64,000 nt of DNA from Campylorhamphus procurvoides. Taxonomy: Eukaryota > Chordata > Aves > Passeriformes > Dendrocolaptidae. Shown in pieces: positions 50,281 to 62,497 of the stretch. The stretch is from NCBI GenBank assembly GCA_013396655.1, contig WBMV01003161.1, positions 1,361,562 to 1,425,561 on the forward strand, written 5' to 3'. The translations under genes were made by a program, and so were the position numbers. How positions within the stretch are numbered: position 1 is the first letter of the stretch; each line of letters starts with the position of its first letter. The notes under the pieces were generated by a model that saw nothing but the letters and a program-made list of their open reading frames with translations, ran no database searches and was not told where the DNA came from.

Positions 50281-53200
50281 TACTGCTATGTGGCATGGGA
50301 AAGGAGGACAACTGATTTATGACAACAGTCCATTCCTCTTTTAATCCATTCACTGAATTCAGCTTGTTCATCCTAAATTTATTTCCCAAGACATAGAGCA
50401 AACATTTAGTTGAAAAGTGAGTAGCTTATTCTATTTCCGTATGTTTTTAATTGTCCAGTTCCTCTGAGAAAAGACCATTAACTGAACTAAATTACAGTTT
50501 GGATGTGAATTTTTCAGCATGGATCTCTGCCCAAAAGGTGATAAATTAGATGCTAAACTGTCTTTGATAGTGACCTGAGAGATTAACACAAAACTATTTT
50601 GAAAACAGAAGGAAAGATTTGTTAGGCAGTCAGTGACTGTCGGGTTCGGGCATCATAAATTCCTGCAGTACTTGCTTTATTTGAAGCAAATGACGATAAA
50701 TAGGAAAATTTCAAGCAAAGTTAACCCTTTGGCACCCCCCATAAATCTAAGAATTAAACTTGAGCAGCAGTAATGTTGAAATTGTAGGGAAACAAAAAAA
50801 CCTGCTGTTTGGATTTTTGGTAGCTTTGGCTGGTGCTGGAGCACGTAAAGGGCTGGTGGGAACCTATAAAGAATATGAGAGCTGTAATCCCAGTGGGGCT
50901 TCAAGTTACAAATAAAGCAATAACAAAAAACAACTGAACAATTAAATCTCAGGGCCTCTGTGGATTTGGTTCATGTTTGGATTTTATGCAACAATATAAG
51001 TAATAGAGGTGTGTTTTTCTCCACCACTTTTAACAGCTCTCAAGTTAAATGAGAAGCCTTTAGAGTGTTTTGTGCAGCTGTGTTTGATACATTAAATGCA
51101 CAGACATGCTAGTTGTATTGACCTGAAAAAGGAGAAGATATGCATTCCTGTAATTTTAGCTGCTTTGTGGCCAGTGGGAAAATGTCACTGTTTTTATGCT
51201 TGCATCTGCTGTTTGGTGATGACCTTTGGTGAATGCTCCTCTCAGCACTGTTGTTGCTGTGTAAGGCAGTGCTTCACCTGGCCCAGGCACAGTCCATCTT
51301 CTTGGTGCTGGTTGAGAGGCTAGATGTGGTCAGTGTGGGACTCTAGCTCCTCTTGACCAACCATGCCTGAAGAGATGCTTGCTTAAAAGGTATCTGTAGC
51401 TGGATCTTGCTTCCAGGATGACAATGGGAAGAAACTGATTTTTGAAAGATTCTTGCTCTCCTCTGTTAAACATTTTTACAGTTAGAGAAAATGTCTCCTT
51501 CAAGGGATTTGAAGAGAGCCTGGGCACGACTTTGGAGTAGATAATCTTTGCAGCTGTCTTTTTCAGCAAACCTCTGGGGACAAGGGGGTGAAACAAGCGT
51601 CTGGGAAGCCAGAAGACAGGATATTTCTTCAGACAAGTTGAGAAATAATCAGGGGCTATGGGAGGCTTCTCGGGATGAGAATGGAAAGGAACAGATGGAT
51701 TCTGGAGATTACCCAGTGGGATTTAGTGGCCACGTCAACATGTAGGGTGGGGGGAGGATATTCAGTTTTAAGAAATGTTGTGATTGCTTTTATTTTAAGG
51801 CAGCCCTAACACTAGCAAAGCTGGTGCTGTGTGATTCTTGGTGCTGTTGCTAACTGACAAGGTTTTGACTAGGTCAGTCTTGAAAAAAAACATGGAAGTA
51901 GTAAAGAGAAGGGAGTTCCCAGTGAGGAAACTGTGCCTCTTACTTTTAAGGAAAATACTGGACTTGGAATTGTCACAGGGCAGCTGGGAACTCGCATTTG
52001 TATGGGTTTTTTCCATTGGGAGATAGTTTGGATTCAAGGCTTGCAGCTTTCTCCCAGGTCCACTTTATGGGCCTCAGGACTTACGTTGTTAAAATCCCTG
52101 GTTTTGTACTTCAGTGTCTTGGTCAGGTGTGAGAGCTGCAGGTCTGCAGCAGTGTCCCTCTCAACAGGCAGGTTAATTCAAGTCAAATCCCATCTTATCT
52201 GCTAAAAGGAAGGAAAGAGATCACGTTTGGCTGGTATCTGGTCAGAACAATTATAATACTCTCCTGCGTGAGGCACTTTTTGTGATGCCATGTTCTTCTT
52301 TTCTTAAAAGAAATAGTTAAAATTCCTTCTGTGACAGAAAGATGATGAAAAGCACCAAGCAGTCAGATTATTTCTGGTCTCCCAAGAAGAGTTGAAAAAT
52401 CTGACTTTTAAGACAGATTTTTTTTTTTAATAAATTTAAGCTATAATATGGAGTCATACCTATCAAACATTAAACAGCACTATTTTTGGGGTGTCAGCAA
52501 AGACTTGAAGGGCATGGGGGCACACATTTATCTCCTGCTGTCTTCCTGATGACTCTGTTCAAAACAGTTGTGGGATTCCTACATTTTTGCCTATCTATTT
52601 TTAGACATGGTTATTCTTTTGTTTCTTGTTGCTTGGCAAAGCTACTTGAATGAAGAAAATCTCTGCAGAAAAATGATTGTAATTACCAAGAAGCAAGTGC
52701 CTACAGGGTGATGCTAAGAAATGACTTGAAATGCTTGCAAAATAGTTTGAATTGATTGGCTGGATTGGTAAGTTACTCTAAAAGCATAATGTAGAGTAAA
52801 TGTAAATAAAATAGGAAACACTATTCTCCAAGAACAGGTAGCACTGATGTCCATTCTGCTCAAAATGGACTGTAAAAGGCTTGTAGCTTTTTATATAAAT
52901 CATGCTCCCTTCAGCTTCGTGAAAGCTTTCAGTGGAGCTTTTGAATCTTAAACAGGCAAAACAGTCATATCAGATGTAGACTTTTTTCTTTCTTTCTCCT
53001 TCCACGGGCCCATAGCAGTAACCAGATGCAGCAGCAGGGGCTGAGCAGACAGCTGCAATCCCCACTGCCTCTGCCACCACTGCTGATCCCTTGTATGATG
53101 GAGCTCATTCTTGTACTTTTCACAGTTCTAACGCCCCATCTTCTGTGTTGCTGAATGTCCTTTTTAATCTCCAAGAGGTGCTTTTTGCGTTTTCTGTGTG

Positions 53201-56092
53201 TATTTCCTCTCTTCAGCTTTGAGAATGTCACAAAGTAGATACAACTCATAAACATTGCGAATTACAGCTCCCCACGAGACAAAAGCTGAATTTAGTGCTG
53301 ATTGTGTTTATCAGGTTGGCTTTTGTAGCAGCACTCACCAAAATTTTGTGTAGATACAATTAAATGATTTGAGACTTAAATCCCACTTGGCATTAGACAT
53401 TTTTGTATTGCGAGTCTGCGTTTGGATTTTTAAAAATTTGAACCAGTTGCATTTTCTGTTTAATAATTGATTTGGGACAAATTTGGTCATGTGGCTGACA
53501 ACTATGTATGGAATTGACTTTGTGGCACTAGTGGCTTTGGATGAGTGAGTGTTCCCCCTCCGAGCTTTCTTGTGTATTTATTAGCAGTTCCTAAACCCAT
53601 TGCAATTACTGATTAAACACGTTTTTCATCTTTACAAACTGCTGGTGCTCCTAAGAAGCTTTCAGGCAATGTAATGAAAGAAAAAGGAATCCTTTATTGT
53701 AGTTTGAGGAAGAGCAGATTCTTTGCAGCAAGTACTTAATGATAACCCGAAGGATACCAGCGTTTCGTCCTACTTGTTAAACCATGTTGGTTTCCTGTTT
53801 AAATCAAGATTAATTTTGACTCAATGTCTATTACAGTGTTCTGTTTCCTTCTCTTGACAGTCAAGTTTAGATGAACTACTTATCCATGTCCTTACAGTTA
53901 CAGTTAGGCTCTTCTGTTTTAGATTTTACTTAATTTTTATGGTGGGTTTGGAAACAATATGACTTTTACTGGAAGTGTAATCAGATTTCTTGTTTGACAA
54001 ATATTGAGAGGAAGAAATGAGCACCACCGGGGTGTGCAGATTGTGGAATCTTCAATTTGGACCTGCAGTGTTTGGGACAAACTTCTGACTTCAATTCTGC
54101 ATTATGGTTTTCTTTTGCTTTTGCAACTGATAGATAATTTTGACCTGAAGTGTTGAAATATCCTGATTCAAAATGTTAAAATCAATTGATTCTACTTGTG
54201 GAGAGGGAGAAGCTTTATTCCACTCCAGCCTCCCCTCGACTGCTTCTGGTGGAGATTTCTGCCAAATTCGTCTCAGACTGTAAACCATCAGCCCTCAGAT
54301 GTGATGGCTGGGCAGAAGTGCAGAAGCAGCTGTTTGCAGCTGTGCAGAGTCTGTCCTGGCAATGAGGTAGAGCCCAGCCTGGCTTCCCCTTCATTTCTAG
54401 GGACAGGTCATGGTGCTGATACTGATCTGTGATGGTCGCTGTAGTTTGAGGCTTGGCTGATGAGACTGGTTTTGGGGCCAAGAGCTGTCAGGACAGAGGA
54501 TATCAGTGGGAGGCCTGTTTGTTGTGTGTTAGGAGGAGGGTCTGTTTGCTCAAGCAGCCTTAGCTTGGAATTACCTTCCCCTGGTGCCTTGTCAGCTGGT
54601 ATCTGCTGGCATTTGGGAGACCGTGGCAGGCTCATCTATCACCCATGCTTTTGCTCACTAGGATGATTGCAGAGATTGTGATAAACTTAATCTAGGCTGG
54701 GAAGTCTATTTTCCCTGACGTTAGTCAATAAGCCATATATATTCTTGTACACGGGCCTACAGACCACATGGGATCATGCATTAACAAATCCCTAAATAGA
54801 TGGCTTGCTTTAAACTTCACGAGCACTTTTTATATACATGGAGAATGTAGCCACAGACCTCTTTCAATGTAGTCAGCTTCTGCTGCTCTTTCTGTAAAAC
54901 CCACATGATTCGTTTCTCACATCTCCTCTGGGAATGTACGGGCAGAAGTATGTAGCCCAAAAATACATTGATTCAAAGCATGCTTCTGTCCTGCTTTACT
55001 GCTTTCCCCTTGGAATCCCACAGTTGTGTTGGCTGACTTGCTGGTCCCTGCATGGGTGGGTGTCTCCTTCATCAGACAGATCTCTTGCAGCAGCCCAGGA
55101 ACCACCGTGTTGTCAGCTGGGGTATGGGAGAGGGCTCCCCTGTGGTCACATCTGCTGACATTGCCCCTCTGGGATCCAGCCATACAGCAGGGCTGGAAGG
55201 AGGATGCAGCAGTTTCTCCCATCTTGTCTTGGAGAAACCTTGATGGTGTTGAATTCCTGTCTCTGTATAAACAAAGGTGGCAGTGGAGGAGGAGGTGATG
55301 GTGTTTTGCCAGAAGAGACAGAGCAGGTTGACCTAGAGCCCATGGGGACAGAACATGTCAGGGAGAAGGGATGAGTTACCATGATATATTTGTATACTGA
55401 GGGATTGCCTAAATATATAAGCAATCTGCCATGTTGTGTGACTTTGTTTCAGAATCCTCTCCTTTTGCTAGCTGCTTTCTAAATGCATAAAACAGGAATG
55501 TTTGCAAACCAAGTGATTGCAGTTTGTGCAGATCCATATCACACATTAAGCATTCGCCAGGACCGCTGACACATGGCTCTCCAAGCAGCCAGCTGGCCAC
55601 TGCCATATATAAAAGTTTTGGCAAAATTGTAGAAACAGATTTCGCTTGGGAGAGAAAGATATGCTGGCTTGAATATGTCTGATGAACAAGGTGGAGTCAC
55701 CGAAAGAAGCTTCAGCGTTCCTGTCCCCACCTCTCCCTTGTCTCCTGCACCTTGAGCCCTTTTTGGAGGGTAATAATAGTTGTTCTCATAACTCCTTCAA
55801 GCCTTCAAGTACATACAAGTAAAAGCTTGGGGTGTATTTGCTTTCCAGCTCTAAGGCTGTGAGGTTTTCCGAAGGTTAGAACCTTAATGCTATATGATGT
55901 TGCACTCTTTGGTCTCGCAGGACACTGAACGTAACTCAGAAATGATCTTCAATGAGGAAAAGAAAAACCCCTAGCAATCAAAGGGACTGCTGATGTGAAT
56001 TTGTAGGGATGTTTTATGTGAGCCTTTGAACCTCTGAAATGTGAAGTGCCATCCAGACACATTGGGTTGTGTGCTTTTCCTCTGCAATGAAC
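50281..56092. other. Unannotated DNA, no gene seen
   Basis: Open frames reach about 100 codons without domains. A T11 run lies at 52418-52428. A small cluster of three CpG in 36 bp lies at about 53748-53780 inside AT-rich unique DNA and may be a conserved fragment. The 54200-55350 part is slightly GC-richer. No mobile element was recognised. Confidence 0.55.
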
Positions 56093-56140
56093 CTGCCTCT
56101 GGTGGAGGCAGCAGTTGATCATACCAGTATATACTGGTAT
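56093..56140. repeat. Two adjacent hairpins, one a perfect 20-bp palindrome
   Basis: CTGCCTC-TGGTG-GAGGCAG (56093-56111) is a 7-bp stem with a 5-nt loop. Nine bases later ATACCAGTATATACTGGTAT (56121-56140) is a perfect 20-bp palindrome. The first resembles part of a CTCF core (CCACCAGAGGCAG on the minus strand) but is one base short of that consensus. Confidence 0.85.
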
Positions 56141-59100
56141 TGGGGACATGCGCAGTTACTGTTTCTGGAGAGGGATTTCTTTCCCTTTTCCTAACAACCT
56201 GAGCAAACACAAGCTGTTGTCAGGTTATGTTTTTTCCTTTGGACTGTAGAGAATTCATCTCAGCAGCTTCTTGGGAAGAATTCCTTGTGGCATTTATGTT
56301 GTGAAAAAGGGCCTTATTGCCTGTCTTCAAAGTCACTTGACAGTATTGTGCTACCTGTGGGAGACTGAAAAATATAACCACTAATAATAGTGAGCCAGTT
56401 CAACACTGGAGAATAAGCAGGAAGACTGGAAAGCTCAGATGATAATGCGGTTCCCAAAGGACTGACAAAACCTCCTTGGCTCCTTCTTTGGGGATATAGC
56501 ATGGAGATAAAAGCGGGACTTGGGTGTGTTGTGTTTCACCCTGTGTAATTCACAGAGAAGAGAGAATCCCTGCAGGGTCACATATTAATTCCTGCTGAAC
56601 TTCAGCATCTCCCCTGTTCTGGTGCCTCTTTCCCCACTAAAACAGACTTTATCCCATCAGACCTCTGTTCTGGAATTACCCATCATACTCCACATGCTAG
56701 TGTCATGTTTCCAGGTGCTCCTTCCCAACTTTGAAAAGCTCCATTTCTGCCATAGTCTTCTGGCTCTCTTCCTAGTTGTCTACCAGCTGTGCAGTCTGCC
56801 CTTGCTGGTCCTTCACCTCAGAATTTTTCTTTCTTTATCCTTTAAAGAGAAGGGCATCAACATTCCTGCTGCCCTAAGAGCCATACTGCTCTTGCAGCCT
56901 CTTTCTGTTTGGGGAATCTTAAATGAGACCTTGGCTGACCTCTGGTGGGAAGCTTAGTGGTGCTTGGCTGTGATGGCAGACTGCCACGAGAATTACCTGG
57001 GCTCAAAATGCCAAGGAAATTTATTCCGTTTCAATTAATCTGCAAAAATACCTCAGGAGTTTATGTGAGAATCAGAATCTGATGTTGTAAAAGGATTTCA
57101 CATGATGAGACTCTTGATGCGATAAAATGTCAGAAATGCTCCTCATTACTAGGGAATGTGGATGGCTCTGTGAAACTGCAAGGGCAGGAGAGGAGTACCG
57201 GGGTTCTGTCCCTGATGTGTGCCCAGGACTGAGAGGAGGGAGAAATAGGGTTGCTTTTTTTGGCATTACCCAGATGTCAGATCAGCTCCTCTGGGTTATT
57301 TCACTGCTCTCTCTTTCTGAGAATCCAGAATCCTGATTTGGGTCTAATAGGGTTTAAGGTTTAAGATTGTTTAAGGACAGGAAGCTTTACTGGTGTGGGA
57401 TCACTTTTGCCTTGTTTCCCCAACAGTGTGTTAATATTTTTCTGTAGTTCATATTTAAATAGCCTGGTGATTATTTCTAAGGAAATGAGATCAAACTATT
57501 GGTAATATTGGTGAGGAAGAGAAAGACAGGTTGTTTTTTTAGTTGGAAGCCATGACTTATATTTCATCATAAAACCAAAATGCAGGGAACTTTACAGCTA
57601 GTGGCAATTTTGCACTTGTTAATTGCTGTTAATTTGTGTAGTGCTTGATGCCCTCATTGATACTGAGTTGTCATAGTAGAAACTTGCACGTTCTTGACAC
57701 TGGGACTCACATTTTGGTATGAGGGGAAAATGCTCTGGTAACTGGTAGGAGGAGCCCTTGGTCTGGTCCATAGGGAAGAGAAGTGCAGCCCATGAGGACA
57801 AGACTGTGTCAGCTGCATCCTCAGTGTGGTCTCCTACTCTGCTTACCCTCCATAATCCCTGACTTTAATGGATATTTTCCCTGTGATTCTTTTTTTCCTT
57901 TTTTAAACACTAAGGCTGTTTAAAATGAATCCGTTGTAATCCATGTAGCAAAGCTGTGCAAGTTCCTCATAATGCCTGTTGGGTTGTTTTTTGAATGAAG
58001 ATCCCTAATCTGTTATCTGGCTCTGACTTTAGACTCAATTTTTACAGCTGGGATTATTTCCTCCCTGGGTAGTTGTGTCATAGTTCATTTTTTGAGACAG
58101 TGGCCAAACAGCAAATAAGGGAGAGGAGGTTGGAGATGGAAAAGCATTAGACTGGTTCTGAAAGAAGAATAGCATTTGTTCATGCTGAAATGTAAAAAAA
58201 ACCCCAAATTTTTTAGCTGAACAAAACATTTCTTTCAAGTGTGTTCTTAATTCTCTTCCAAAATGCAGCTCCACTGCAAAAATAAGTGTTTCTTCAGAAC
58301 AGAAAAATAAAATATGTAATTTAAGGTTGATCAAAGTGAACATGTTGGCTTTTCTAATCTTAATTTTTTTTTTTAGCTGGAAATAATCAGATTAAACTAG
58401 TTTGAATTGGATTTGATGGAGTCCACTTCAAACTGGCCATTTTTAGCAAATAAAGTCTGTATGTGAACAAACCCCACAGATTAACTTGTGTGTATCCATG
58501 GCAAATCCTGTGACCTTTGTCTTCTGGTAAAAATGAAGTAACATTTAAATGGAAGGAAGAAGTTCCAAGTGAACGGTACAGTGTGGGATAGAGGGATTCA
58601 GCAATCCCATGTTTCTAATTGCAGATCAAGAGGAGGTGGTTTTGGTAATAGGGTGGAAATACTGTAGTGAAAGGCAACCATCTGTTCCCCCTCTAGAAGG
58701 AGGGGTTGCAAGAAATTCCTGAAATAAGGCATCAGTCCCTGTCTTCCAGTGGCCAAGGAGGCAGTGGATGGTGATGAGAGCCAGCCTGTGGCAAAGCAGC
58801 CCGGCAGAATTTGTTGGTATTTCTTCCACCTCTGAGCCTGCCTGTTCATGCTGAGGTCAGGGAATAACAACACCATGTTTAGGAAAGGCTCGTGTGCAGA
58901 AGGAAATTGTTCTATTAATTGCCAATGAGCTTTTAAAAAACTTGTATCACCTTGATCCAGGAAGCTGAGTGGTATTCAGTAATCTTAGACTATGCCCTGG
59001 AGGGGTGTTTCCAAGAACAGAAGCCAGGAATAATTAAATTTACAGATAGCTTTTTTTTTTGCCCCCCTTTCTTTTTGGTTATGCTACAAGCACTGTAAAA

Positions 59101-62100
59101 GTTTTATAGGCTTCATAAACCTGACTGGCACATACCTTTCCTCCAACCTGAAGGATCACTATATATTACAGTGCTGGGCAGTGATCAATAGAACAGTAAC
59201 AGCAGTTATGAAAGGCTTAGGACCCAAAAGGCACACTAATGAGAGAGCACGCTTTGCATCTTAAATAATGAATTATTCTCCTGCAGCCCGAGTGCTGGTG
59301 AGGGGAAACTGTTTTCTATTCAGGTGTTCTTGCATCGTGCCAGACACAAGAATTGAGTCCTCCAGTGAAAAACTGATGGAAAAACTGCTTTTAAGGATGT
59401 CTCCAGTGTTTTGGGATTGCACTGTGAGCAAGTGAATTGGGGTCAGGCCATGTTCAGTACCCAGTCTGAGTATTTTGCAAAGCTTTGGGAAGCTGACTTT
59501 CCAAAAAAGCCCTCCACTGTAGGTACTTGAAGGCAGGAACCTGATCTCAGCTTTGAACAGCTGTCTGTCTGTGGTGAAACACTCAGTGTGTACCAATAGT
59601 GAAAACCCTTTTGGCAGGACTTGCCCCTTTTCTGACAAGAGGTGTGTGAAATGACATTGGTTGAATTTTGGGAAATTTCTTGCAAGATGTCAAGTTACAT
59701 GTCAGGGATAATCCAGCCACTGGCAGTGGCACAGTAACTGATGGAATACTCAAGTTGTCAATACTGTCTTGTGCTGAAATACTTGTTTGCAACTTTAATA
59801 GAAGATTTTTACCAGAAGAACGTTATTCTAAAATTGAAACACTACGAAAACGTTTTAGTAATTGTCAAGATAAGAATTTGCTTTGGTGCAAACCATTTTG
59901 TAAAACGTTTCTGAAAAAGATTTGGAAAACCTTAATTTGCAGGTTGTTTCAACCTTATCTTCTTCTGTACCAGGAGGGACAGTTTCACAGACATCTTGTG
60001 GGTGTTATTTTGTTGTGATTTGTTTGTTTTAATTTAAATGCTGCATACTGCCTCTTTTTTTTGTTTGTTTTCCTTGCTGAAAAATATTAAACTGAATGTT
60101 AAGAATAACACACAAGCTGCTCATTTCACAAAACTCTGTGGCTGAAAAAGATTCTCAAAAGTGAGCTTATTTCTATTTGTGGATAATACCAATTTTCCTT
60201 TGGTATTTGAATATGAAATCTGAAGGAAGCTTAAGGCTTGCTTTCAGCATATTGCTGTCTTCTGGGCAGCAAGCTATGTTATTAGCATAGGTATTTCTTC
60301 CTTATATCCTGTGGTTTTGTGTGTACTGTGCAGTCCTTGGAGAGCAAAATGAGAAGTTAGCAGAAAGTTATGTGGTGCCTCTACCATCTGCTGGAATTTT
60401 CACTTTTGTGCTTCTTTTGTTTTTCCACCCACCTTTTTTTTTTTTCTTTTAATATTTGAGTTTAAAAACATCAATGAAGAGGAAAAAAGGTCTTAACAGG
60501 TAGTTCCAAATATACTGAGTTTGCCTTACTGCTAACTTTGGAGTGTGTGAGGAACAGACTTCCATGTATCATCTCTTCCCAGCCTTGTCCCTTGTGGGTT
60601 TCTCTATTGAGCTGCACATCTTTTCCACTTTGCTGGTGAAATATTTCTCATAAAGCCATTCACTTAGATTAACAGTCCAAGCTATCCCAATGTTCACAGG
60701 AGATATTCTGCAAGTTTTATGGCAGCTGAAGATGGTTTGTGTGTTAAAGGGTAGATGCAGAGTAACTGGCTTTCTGTATCTCTACCTTTTATCTGCTTCC
60801 AGCAGCATTGTTAATAGAGGCAACATGCAGAAATACATATGTGACTATGAACAGGCTGGGTGGGTACCTAAGATTTAAACAATTTTCTAAACTCGTGCCA
60901 GGAATGAAAGTGAAAACACCAAATTTGCTTGCATCCTTCACAGAGCTGTTAAGAAAACACTTTGTCTCTGAAACTGAGAATTAAATGGGTTTGCAGTCTT
61001 CTTAGCCCCATTTGGCTTATGTGATATACAGATGGGTAGAGATGTAAAAGAGGCCTATATAATGCATGCATACATGAACAATAGATACACATGCACATAA
61101 ACATTTACAGTGTGCATTAAACTTCTGATTGATTTAGGCTTCAGAGAGAAGCCCAGGCTATGGATTTTTCAATGCTTCTCGTAGTAGTATTTCTCATTTT
61201 GTGTGGAAGCAAACAGCCACAGTAAAAGCAGACTCCACTGGAATAATTAAAAGCAATTAGGTCAGTATGTTTATAAGTAGTCTAACAAAGTGTCTACTGA
61301 AAAATAATCAGTGCAATCATGGTAGTTCTGCAGGATAACCTGTGAAGGGAATGAGTACACAGGGGAGCACCAGTCAGCGAGATGTGCAGTCCTCTAGCAC
61401 TTAGCAAATCAGCTGACAAAGGGAGCCTTGAAAAGAAAATCAATTTAGGTGAAAAGAATGCATTTATCAGAGCTTGATTAAGGATGCAAATACATCACAG
61501 GGAAAACAAAGGATTTCACGTGGCTCTTTCAGAGCTGTGGTCAACATCAGGACTGCTGTGTGTGCTGGGTGTTCTGCAGTCCTGGACATGCACAGGGTAC
61601 TCCTGCACTTATCTGTCCAGGTTTGGGTTTTTGGACCCTGGAGGATCTGTGGATTTTTTGAAGGAGTCCGTGAATGGTATCTAAGAAAAGAAAGCCAGTA
61701 ATCAATAGGTCTAAATCCACAATTACTGGGCTCTGCACTCCCTTGGGAGCCATTTTTCAGTGAACAGCTCAAAAAGGCTGAAAACCCCTGGCCTTGCAGC
61801 ATTTGCAGCAGTAGGAAAATTAGTAGCTGCAGGATTAGGCACCTGGCCCATACAAGAGCTCCTGTGTATGTTTACATCCTTTCTTCACTACCTCATTAGT
61901 CTTCAAAGTGTGGGGTTTTTTTGTTTCTTTCTCTTCTTTAAAACCTGGTTCTCAAGAGTTTTGTGACCCCAAGAGTTTGTTATTGTAGCAAGAAAATGAT
62001 GCTCTTTTTTGTTTTATGTGAAATAAATGTTGATTAAATTGAATTTTAATGTTTACTATGGTCCCAAAGGAAGATAAAACCATTAGCTAATGACCATAAT

Positions 62101-62479
62101 GATGAACAGATTTTATTTAAATTTGGAATAATATTTGATCTGCTGTGCTATTAATGGTGATTATGTTAAAAAACCCTCTATAAGTATAAAGGAATAAGTG
62201 TGATTAATTCAAGCAATATGAAGTTGAAAGCGATATAAAGAATCTGTTTGGACTGGAAGCTTAGATGCTGAGTATAGCTAGAGAAGCTTCCTACTTCGTA
62301 AAAACAGAATAGCAAATAACCCTCCAGTTATCTATTCCTTTGGAATATTATTGCCTTAAATTTACCTGAGCAATAAAAAGAGATTAGTAATTATCACAGA
62401 ATGGTCTTCTAAGGTGTAATATTCATAGTTCTGTACATCAGAAGTTGTTTTGTTTTCATTGACAGGATTGCAAAGTCTA
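56141..62479. other. Unannotated DNA, with a pyrimidine-rich part
   Basis: No gene was seen. The part at 56590-56840 is C-rich on the plus strand, against the window trend, and carries a 111-codon leucine-rich frame (56622-56957) with no recognised domain. Frames of 121 codons (59273-59638 minus) and 116 codons (59668-60018 plus) are also unrecognised. T runs lie at 58364-58374, 59051-59060 and 60434-60445. Confidence 0.55.
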
Positions 62480-62497
62480 CATTAAAATATTTTAATG
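62480..62497. repeat. Perfect 18-bp palindrome
   Basis: CATTAAAATATTTTAATG is fully self-complementary. It shares the word ATTAAAAT with the palindrome at 42552. Confidence 0.9.

Noticed and set aside
59668..60018. 116-codon plus-strand frame with several retained AACGTT words
   Set aside because: The lysine-rich C-terminal half looks protein-like, but no family is recognised and it has no splice or promoter context.
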